Shown one piece after another: positions 56,301 through 64,000 of a DNA stretch of 64,000 nucleotides. Origin of the DNA: Neospora caninum Liverpool. Taxonomy: Eukaryota > Apicomplexa > Conoidasida > Eucoccidiorida > Sarcocystidae. Location: NCBI RefSeq assembly GCF_000208865.1, contig NC_018388.1, forward strand, positions 1,116,001 through 1,180,000, in the 5' to 3' direction. Each line of letters starts with the position of its first letter. The stretch's first letter is position 1. The position numbers and the translations under genes are program-made. The notes below the pieces were generated by a model, which saw nothing but the letters and a program-made list of their open reading frames with translations, searched no databases and was not told the DNA's origin.

Positions 56301-59300
56301 TACTATTGCCCGCAGGGCGCGGCAGCCCCGCTGCGGTGTCCCCTAGGCACCATCAGTACCTACACGGAGAATGCAGCTGAGGCGCAGTGCACAAAATGTC
56401 CAGCTGGAAAATACTGCGACGGGACGACGAACGCGAATCAGGACAAAATCGATAGCACCGCCTTCAGCGGAGAATGCAGAAAAGGGTACTATTGCCCAGA
56501 AGGACTGTATACGCCCATAGGCACGCCGTGCCCTATCGGATTCTACTGTCCTATCGGCAGCGCCTCCCCACTGACGTGCCCCGTAGGATCCACAACCGCT
56601 GCAGCCGGACTGGCGGAGTGCACGGGGTGCGACGCCGGGTTCATCTGTGCCGACGGGCAAGTGGCGCCGTGTCCTGTCGGCCAGTACTGCAATGCAGATA
56701 GCCTGCCGCAGGACTGCCCCACGGGATCGTACAATCCGATCGCCGGCGGGATTAGCTCCGACGCCTGCCGACCATGTCCTCCAGGTGAGACTCCTTCGGC
56801 ACCGCAGAAGCGCCTTCCGACGATATGCGTCCTAAGCGACCTCGCTAACTCGCCGATGGCCGCCGACAGGAAGGCCGAACCGGCTCTAAAGGCTGAGCCT
56901 CTAGCAGTACTACAGTTCACGGACTAGACGCCATTTAAGCTGCAACGCACTGTGGCCTCACGCGCTTCCTGGTCACCTCCTTTGTCACATGAAAGGTCAA
57001 TGCTCCACACGATTCTCTCCCGTTGGCGCGTTTAGCACTCGCGCTTTGTCTTTCTCCGTCCCGCGTGATTCCCTGCCTCCTTTCGGGTTTTATCCATCCT
57101 CCCGGTTGCCCCGGTCTGATTCATTGGGTCCGCTTCTACCGTGTCGCGTTCCAGTTCCATTCTTGTTTCCCGTTCTTCCAGGACATTGTCACCCTGCCGT
57201 TGATACCCTCGCTGGTCGTCCCTCTAGTTCTATCTTCGTCTTTCTCACCACTCCTCGTGCGCCTCGTGATTCTTCTCTGGCCTGCTCTCTGGCAGGCAAG
57301 GCGTGTCGTCGGAGCGCAACATCGGCGCCCGAGACATGCCGCGGAGGCTACTTTTGTCTCTCTAGGGTGACGGTGTTGAACCCCGCAACTTTGTCGGAGG
57401 CGCAGAGCACCGCCGTAGCCGAGGGCGCGGCGGGCGCAGCTACGGAAGGCGGAGGCCGCTGCCCCAAAGGCTATTACTGTCCGGCCGGGGCGCGTGTGCC
57501 GCTGCCGTGTTCCCCTGGGTATCACTGTGGGACCCTCGGCCTCGCGGAGCCACGCGCGCCATGCAGTGCGGGGTACTACTGCAGAAGAAAAGCCAATTCA
57601 GCGAGTCCAGCTTCCCCCAGAGACGCGACGAGTTGCCCTATTCAAGACCCCTATGGGGCATGCACGCCCGGTAAGATTCACACAGTGCCCCGCCCGATGC
57701 GGGAGAGCCTGCGAATGTCGACCCCTCCCAGCAAATAGGTGAAAGACGCCGAGAGCAGCGCCTCACGCTCGCGACTCAAGCAACATGCCAATCAATCGGA
57801 CTGTTAGGCCGAAGTAGGGCCGCTGAAAAGTGGAATGCGAGAGGGCATGGGGTGGGAGTTATCATGAGACTCTAAGGGAATGAGACGCGTGGAAAAAGGA
57901 GGTCGACCAGTGAAGGCGTCATAAAGCTTAAGCAGAGAGCAAGAAGGCTCGGAATGCGTAGGAAACATCTGTCGCTTGTACGGTTTATGCATTCCCCAGG
58001 ACACTACTGCCCTTCCGGGTCTCGCGTCCCCGAGGCGTGTCCCCCAGGTGAGCAAGATGCGTGACGTGCTCTAACTTCTTTGAATTCGTTTTCCCGCATA
58101 CTCAAAAGGTCGATGTAGCTGACGTATAACATACCAAAACGAAATCCAAGACGCACGCCTTTTTACTTGAGACAGCCAATCAGTCTGACACACGAGGGCC
58201 CGCCCGCTTCACTCAGTGCACTATTCTGTTGCTGTGGATATGAAAACAAAACCTCGGCATCGGTTCGTCTTCCACTGCTGCTTACCGAAGCTTGGAGGCG
58301 ACTCGCGCCTCTCAACCCCCCTGAGGAAAAGTGCCATCCGCATGCATTCATGACCAGGGAGAAGGGAAACGGACGAATTACGTCCATGGTAAGACCCCTT
58401 CTGCATCCCGTGCCGCTGGACTCCAGCATAATTCCTAGATTTTGTTCCCTCTGTTCTCGCTCCAGGAACATACCTCTCTTTACCGCTGGGGAAGAGTGTC
58501 GCTGATTGCCTGCCATGCCCTGGGGGCCGTTATTGCTCTGGCCGAGGTCTCCTGTCTCCGACTGGGTTTTGTCGGGCTGGGAGCTACTGTACCAAAAACA
58601 ATGAGGTACTCCGTAAAAGCGTGCGACAGCAAAGGGCTACAGCAAAGTGTTCGAATCATCTGAATTCACTGCTTTCCCGCCTGGTTCAAAGAGCCGCTTC
58701 TACGTTCCTCCCCTCCGAGCATTCACGCAGTTCTGGGTTTTAGTGTGTGCCCGCTAGCTGCGTGTGGGGAGAGCAAACGTTTTCTCCTGACTCGTCTGGC
58801 GTGACTCTCGTTGCTGGACAACAGACAGGCATCGCGCCGAGCCGCAACAATGTTTCTGCTGGCGGGGCCTGTTGCTGCAGTGTACGTGATAGAACCGCAT
58901 GTGTTTCAATGACTCCGCGTACTAGCAAACCGTTCAAAGGAGTAAAAGACGTACATGTCAAAACGCATCTCGGACACGTTCGCTCTCTACATTTCGCACC
59001 CTGACGCGAGACGTTTATGCATATCCATGTACAGTTGTGCGCCTATAATGTCGCGGTAGAAAGTGCTGGTTCTCCCCCTGAAAATAAATATGCATGCTTA
59101 TGCTGGACCTTCCGCTTTCGTATCTCCAGTCTTCGCCGAACTGCCTTACGTTCTCTTCAAGCAGACCTTCTCCACTCTACCGTGTGGCGTTGGCCTGTGC
59201 CAGAAAACGGGACTCAATTTCGTGTGCCGGTGTGCTGTCTTCGCAGACTCCGGATGGAATCTTCTGTCCTGAAGGGCACTTTTGTGCCGAGGGAACAACG

Positions 59301-62300
59301 TCGCCAGAGCCTTGCGCAGCGGGGTAAGTACTGGAAATTACCTCCCGAACAGGAGAGGTGATCCAGATTCCAGTGCCTAAGCACTGGCACATTTGCGGAA
59401 AGATATGCATGCAATGAGCTTCTATTATATATATGCACACTTCCACGGGTAGATGTAGAACTTCTCTCCTCGGAACAAAGAGGCCTTTCTGGAAGATCTC
59501 AAATGTACACTTGCATGAGTGGGGGAGAGAGGCGGCTTTCCAGGAGGCGGCGTCCTTCTGGTTCCTGTTTTCTGGGAGTCGCAGGAAAGCGTCTCCCTTG
59601 CGATTCCCTCCCTGGGACCATTTGTTGACAGACACGTGTTTCTGTCTCAGTGTTCTTTAGCTTGCCCGCTGCCCGTCAAAGAGCGCGCAACACCCACCCA
59701 CACACACACACACGTACAGCTGTTCAACGTGACCGCAGATTCTCTTTTGTCTTCCAGAAACTGGGCATCGCGCCTCCGTTAAGAGCCGCCACACGGCCCG
59801 AGCTGCTGTAGCGCCTCTTCATGTGTTGTTTCTTCCACCTATCTTTAGGACGTACCAGGTGACCCAGGGACACTCGCGCTGCAGCGCCTGTCCAGCTGGG
59901 TTTGTTTGCGGGCCCGAACCAGGCACCGTAAACCCTCAGGTGTGCCCCGCCGGGCACTTTTGCCTGTCTTCAGCAGCAAAACCGACCAAGTGCCCTGCAG
60001 GCAAATACGCGCTCATAGGCGGGCTAGAAGCGGACGCAGACTGCTCGTGGTGCCCGCCTGGGAAAATCTGCAACGAAGAAGGCGCGGCAACCGAGCCCAG
60101 AGCGTGCCCGGCCGGAAGCTACTGTCCAGCCCCATCATACGTCGTCTCAGCTGTGGAAGGCAACGGGAGCTCGCCAAAGGTCACTTGCGGTTCCACCTCT
60201 GGCGGGGCCGCTACATGCGCCATTGACCCGATTGAGTGAGGCGAGAGCTTTTTTCGGTGGCACGAGAGAGGGCTTCCACACGTTTCTGTCAGTGGAGAGC
60301 ACCTGCTGCATTGGCGGCTGTTACTTCCAGGACACAGGCTACAGGGACGCGGTTCTGGCTCCCGTCCAACAGACTTTGGCGTTCATTGCATTTTCACGTT
60401 TTCTCCCAGGTGCCCCGTTGGAAACGTTTGCCCCGAAGGCAGTGCGACTCCGCAGCGGTGCCCGCTCGGCCAGACAGTAGCAGTGACCGGGGCGGCGACC
60501 AATACCGGATGCAAAGCGTGTCCTGCGGGGCAATACTGTTCTCCTTCTGGAACTGTGGAAAACTGTGCGGAGGGATTTCTCTGCATTTCCGGAGCGTACC
60601 GACCTAACCCGATGGCGGCCGCAGTGGGTCGGCTGTGCCAACCAGGCTACTTCTGTCCTTCGGGGACGACGGTCGAAGTTGCCTGTATGCGGGGGACGCT
60701 CAGCGTCGGACACGGAAGTGGAAACGCGTGCGACGAATGCCCTGCGGGGAATGTGTGCGACGCAGAAGGTAAGCGGGCATCCACTGTGGAGCACCTATGG
60801 CGGGTTGGCCTAATACTCACTTATCTAGGTACATGTCGACCAGGATTCGTGGACACAGATAGGACTGATTAACCTCAAGATGTGTTTCCGTGTAAGTTGG
60901 TGCTTGTTGAGAAACATGCGAGCGCGTCGGACAACACATGTGCCGTTGAGTAACGGGCGCTAGGACGCTCAAGCGTCGTGACGCTGAGATTTCTCGGTTG
61001 GCGTGCTCAGGCATCAAAGCGCTCAGCGGCGCTCGCGCGTGCCCAGCGGGCTCGTACTGCCCCACTGGAAGTGTCATGGCGATTCCCTGCCCAGCTGGGA
61101 CGTACAGCGGCTTCACATATCTCGCTGCAGCGCAGGAATGCCTGGCCTGTCCTGCAGGTAAAAGAAACATGGGAGTAGCAACCCCCTCGTTGGGATCACC
61201 CGCTGACTGTCCAGAAACGACGGTCACCATCGCGCCGCAGTCGCACACTCTTCAGCTCTCTGTCTTCTTTAGATTTTCGGCCCGGTGTTTTCCGCTCAGC
61301 CATGTTGGCGGATATTTCGTTTTGAGTTCCGCGGCTACAGAAGTGTCCTGATGTTCTGAACAACTGCCATGCCTTGGCCGTTCGTCCTGTTTCAGGATTA
61401 AATACTGGGAATTTGAAGCTCTATGCTAAATTACCATTCGAGGTCTCTTCTGAACACATCCTGCTAGACCAAAAGCACCTGCGTGGTTAACTACATATAC
61501 ATGAATATATATACATACATATACATATCCATGTAGGTATATCCATCGTAATGGAGGAATTCATGCCGCTTGTAGACAGCAGCAGGCACATAACTGCAGT
61601 GCTCTGTATAGGCCTGTGGGGAGAGAACGAAAGAGCGATTTCTGGATTTCTAGTTGCGCCTCCCTTTAGGAAAATACTGCGAAACGACGGGGGCGACCGC
61701 TGTGAGTGGCCCTTGCGACGAAGGCACGTGGTGTAAGCAGAAATCCACAAACAAGGATCACTCCGTCGGATACGCGCCATCCAACCTCGTCGCTTGCCCT
61801 CCAGGGGCGTACTGCCCTCAAGCGACAGTAAGCTCTTTGTGGCCACAGCGTTTAGATTTCACCCTCCTTGTGAGATTGTCATAATAGCCTACGTTTGCGC
61901 GAGCTATCCCCCGTCCGGCAGTGGAGGCGCGCAGTCAGTCATCGCCTCTTCCTAGTCATCCTGACTTGCGGATTTCACCTGCCAAGCAAAATACCTAAAG
62001 CTCGCTCACCCATCCAGCTTTAAGCGGCTTCTCGTCTTCTAACGAGGCTACCGCAACGGCACGCAACTGCGTCGCTCTATCGGAAGCATCTGAGTGGATG
62101 TTTGGTCGGCTCGCTGACCATGATTCTATAGAGTGTCTCATCTCAACAAGGGCTTCTCATGTGTCTGGAGTCAGAGCTCTCATAGGAGCCTGAACGGGGC
62201 ATGGGGGCTTTCCCCGCTTTTGTAGACTGTCCTGCGTTCCCTTCGGGGTTTTTGGCTTCATCCCGTACATCTGGAATTGGGGTTTGTGCCTTGCCTTTAT

Positions 62301-63815
62301 AGCCTATGCCCGTCCTCTGCCAGCTGGGGACCTACCAGGACGAGGAGGCGACCACCACAGCATGCAAGCAGTGCCTCGCAGGCACCTACTGCGGAGCCGC
62401 AGGCCTTACGATGGAGGCGGGAAGCGGCCCCTGCAAAGAAGGCTTCTTCTGCAACGCAGGCGCCAAGGTCCCCGCTCCAAGGGACGCATTGACGGGAGAT
62501 ATCTGTCAAAATGGGTATTACTGCCCGTCGGGTACGTCAGGAACCTTCTGGTGTCCACTACCTCGCGGAGTGGAGACGTCGCGACATATTGGGCCCCCGC
62601 TCTGTCTCTGTGACTCGGTTGTATACCCTACTCTAGCCAGGCATTCACGTCGACTGTACGGAATTGGAATGAGGCCAGCGCTTTGTGCATACCTGGGTCT
62701 TCTTTCTGGTTCATGCCCTGTCCTAGGTGTGTGCTACGCGCCCTGCACGTTCTTGGACACCCCAGTTTAATGGCCAGGCCTCGCCCTCTTCGCACCAGTT
62801 ACACCCCAAAATCGGACATGCCTGGACTGTCGCTGTCCTCGTCTCTGGTGGTGGCTTCCTCTATCACACTCTGGGATTGCCGCCACCTCCTTTTTGTCAT
62901 ATTCGTGGGTGCGTTTACACCGAATCAAAATCCAGGAGACGGGTACCACTCTAGGGAGCTGAGCATAGGTCACCACAATTCTCCTCGGTTCTGCTTCTCA
63001 GCTGTGTAACAATCTGAACTCTGGCGGGTTGCATTTCATAGAACACAAGAGAACCCACTAGACACTGACGCTGGCGGGTAATGTGAAGCGGTTCGCTTTT
63101 CGCCTGGTGTGCATGCACGACAGGCTCAAAGGCGCCTCAGCCGTGCCCAGCCGGTTACTACAGCGACGAGGAAGGTATGTGCTGATCGGCGAAGGATTTC
63201 TGCAGAGGACTTTTAGAAATCTAGGCCAGGTATCAATGGAGAGCAGCGCGTTGAGTGCGAGAGTAAAGCGTTTCGTTTCGATACGCAGAAGGACCGACAT
63301 AGCCATAGATTTGACACACAGTTGTGAGGAACGAACCTTACCGACATAACCCATCAATGTTCTACTGGCAGCATCCGTGGGAATACCCTACCTCCGTTCG
63401 CTTAAAATGGACGGCGTCGCTTACGGCTCCAACGCTTGCCGCCGGGCAAATCGAAAAGTAGCCCTGGATGCGCACTACTGATCCCCTGTGTGCGGATGTC
63501 TCTACATGTACGCTATGGCATATAGTTGTATGGCCTCATGCGAGTGGAGAGCTCGCGGCAGCAGGTGGAGTCCTCCGCTGTTGCATGCGCTTCGACCAAG
63601 CGAGATGTGCATCTTCCGGCTTGCCTCACTGTACACGTGTCCGTCCTGAGACACCTGTACTCGATACAGGAGGCGTTGGTGTGTCCCGTAACCAAGAACT
63701 ATGTCGGCGTGGCTCGGACACGCTCGGGTGCGAGTCGTGTCACTATGCGGGCGTACCCTGCACCCGCAGAAACCAAATTGAAACTGATGAGGGTTTCTGT
63801 GGCCAACCAAGTTGA
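41618..63815 (+). CDS. Giant GCC2/GCC3-type cysteine-rich repeat protein, multi-exon, 3' end incomplete
   Basis: A putative secreted or membrane protein of more than 2,700 residues. Exons: 41618-43296, 44128-44330, 44777-45221, 45721-45931, 46586-46883, 47132-47297, 47578-47697, 48222-48307, 48664-48943, 49527-49630, 50107-50309, 51010-51066, 51266-51464, 51917-52196, 52847-53233, 54006-54309, 54689-54935, 55379-55780, 56197-56784, 57296-57670, 58000-58048, 58466-58605, 59247-59323, 59849-60235, 60410-60768, 61011-61157, 61670-61827, 62324-62531, ~63141-63174, 63670-63810. All close in phase except near exon 29. Exon 1 starts at an ATG after an in-frame TAG. It has a hydrophobic stretch (residues 54-76, signal or anchor), a disordered region and a beta-rich segment (VTISGGVTTFEVQIQL). 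The rest is dozens of CP-x-G-x-(Y/F)-C-P and CPAGTYS modules, as in GCC2/GCC3 and ephrin-receptor-like domains. Exon 30 either stops at 63813-63815 or splices on to 63903 and past the window edge. Exon 1 could instead be annotated as a separate gene. Confidence 0.82.
45270..45296 (+). repeat. Perfect 13-bp inverted repeat with 1-nt centre, in intron 3 of the GCC gene
   Basis: CGAAAACGCCAGA is followed by T and then by its exact reverse complement, giving a 27-base near-palindrome. It lies about 50 bases past the exon 3 donor (intron 45222-45720). As DNA it could extrude a cruciform; as RNA the single-base loop is too tight, so only about 11-12 pairs would close. Confidence 0.9.
47006..47029. 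repeat. (AT)12 microsatellite in a GCC-gene intron
   Basis: Twelve AT units in the intron between exons 5 and 6, preceded by TATATGC. Confidence 0.9.
49071..49252 (+). repeat. 26-bp minisatellite, about 6-7 diverged tandem copies
   Basis: Consecutive 26-base units share the core TACAAATACTCTCATATTTG. The copies begin TCCAAATG.., TACAAATC.., TAAAAATA.., TACCAATA.., TACAAATG.., TACAAATA.. and a partial TACAAATACTCCC. They lie wholly in the intron between exons 9 and 10 (48944-49526). Because 26 is not a multiple of 3, a long artificial frame reads through them; it is not coding. Confidence 0.9.
52262..52283. repeat. (AT)11 microsatellite in a GCC-gene intron
   Basis: About eleven AT units in the intron between exons 14 and 15. 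Confidence 0.9.
53268..53294. repeat. (AT)13 microsatellite in a GCC-gene intron
   Basis: About 13 AT units starting some 35 bases after the exon 15 donor, followed by an imperfect TATTATATTTATATTC. Confidence 0.9.
59693..59714 (+). repeat. Short (CA)n tract in a GCC-gene intron
   Basis: ACCCACCCACACACACACACACG in the intron between exons 23 and 24. Confidence 0.8.
61495..61543. repeat. Imperfect AT/ATAC-rich tract in a GCC-gene intron
   Basis: A degenerate mixture of ATATAC, ATAT and CATATC units in the intron between exons 26 and 27. Confidence 0.7.
62532..63669 (+). other. Unresolved exon structure near the 3' end of the GCC gene
   Basis: Between exon 28 (donor after YYCPSG at 62531) and exon 30 (acceptor before 63670) at least one more repeat fragment is coded. 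At 63141-63174 the frame reads PCPAGYYSDEEG, bounded by an AG and a GTATGT donor. Its left phase (0) does not match exon 28's right phase (1). Either exon 28 uses a later donor (for example before 62563, phase 0) or a short exon is missed. The remaining sequence shows no Cys-Pro modules. Confidence 0.45.
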
Positions 63816-64000
63816 GCAGTCCTGACCAACAATGCCCCGCATCCGCCGACTATATTTTCTTCGCCTTCGCCTCTCTGGCGCACACGAAACTTGTCACTTC
63901 AGCTGCGACCCGTTTCGCGTCTGTTACCTGCTCTGGCCTTCGCATATGCCAGAGCTCTTACAACACTAGTCGAGCTCATCGCTCATTCTATCGACCGATC

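Overview
The window looks like nuclear DNA of a coccidian apicomplexan, most likely Toxoplasma gondii or a very close relative. Three things point this way. The genes are split by many GT..AG introns with pyrimidine-rich acceptors. Start codons sit in a caaaATG-type context. Long (AT)n and (ATCT)n tracts lie only between or inside genes. The gene set also fits: an ELO fatty-acid elongase, a plastid-type stromal processing peptidase (SPP), a leader-bearing porphobilinogen synthase and a giant cysteine-rich GCC2/GCC3-type protein. From memory, the order elongase, M16 peptidase, porphobilinogen synthase occurs on T. gondii chromosome III; I could not check this here. No bacterial operons, CRISPR arrays, insertion sequences, rRNA or convincing tRNA genes were seen.

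Layout. 1-3919 is intergenic or leader DNA with no gene I can support. 3920-6085 (+) is an intronless ELO-family elongase with a long extra C-terminal region. 6086-10754 is intergenic, between two converging genes. 10755 to about 19156 (-) is a ten-exon SPP-like M16 metallopeptidase. Its first, targeting exon is unresolved and probably lies in 19.2-22.2 kb. 22306-28066 (-) is a seven-exon porphobilinogen synthase (HemB/ALAD) with a signal-like and transit-like leader. 28067-32834 holds no recognised gene. 32835-35552 (-) is a single-exon 905-residue protein of unknown function. 35553-41617 is a gene-poor stretch. From 41618 (+) to the right edge runs one very large gene of about 30 exons, encoding more than 2,700 residues of repeated Cys-Pro-Gly modules; its 3' end lies outside or at the very edge of the window.

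Biology. SPP and porphobilinogen synthase are neighbours on the same strand, and both would act in the apicoplast: SPP removes transit peptides, and HemB makes porphobilinogen for haem. The elongase acts in the ER and depends on fatty acids that come partly from apicoplast FASII, so the left half is a loose lipid/plastid neighbourhood. The right half is a putative secreted or surface mosaic protein. Its splice junctions repeatedly fall inside a glycine codon of the repeat, which suggests growth by duplication of exon modules.

Exon boundaries were found by eye from splice-site consensus and checked by reading-frame continuity. Most close in phase, which is good support, but single-base errors and alternative sites remain possible.
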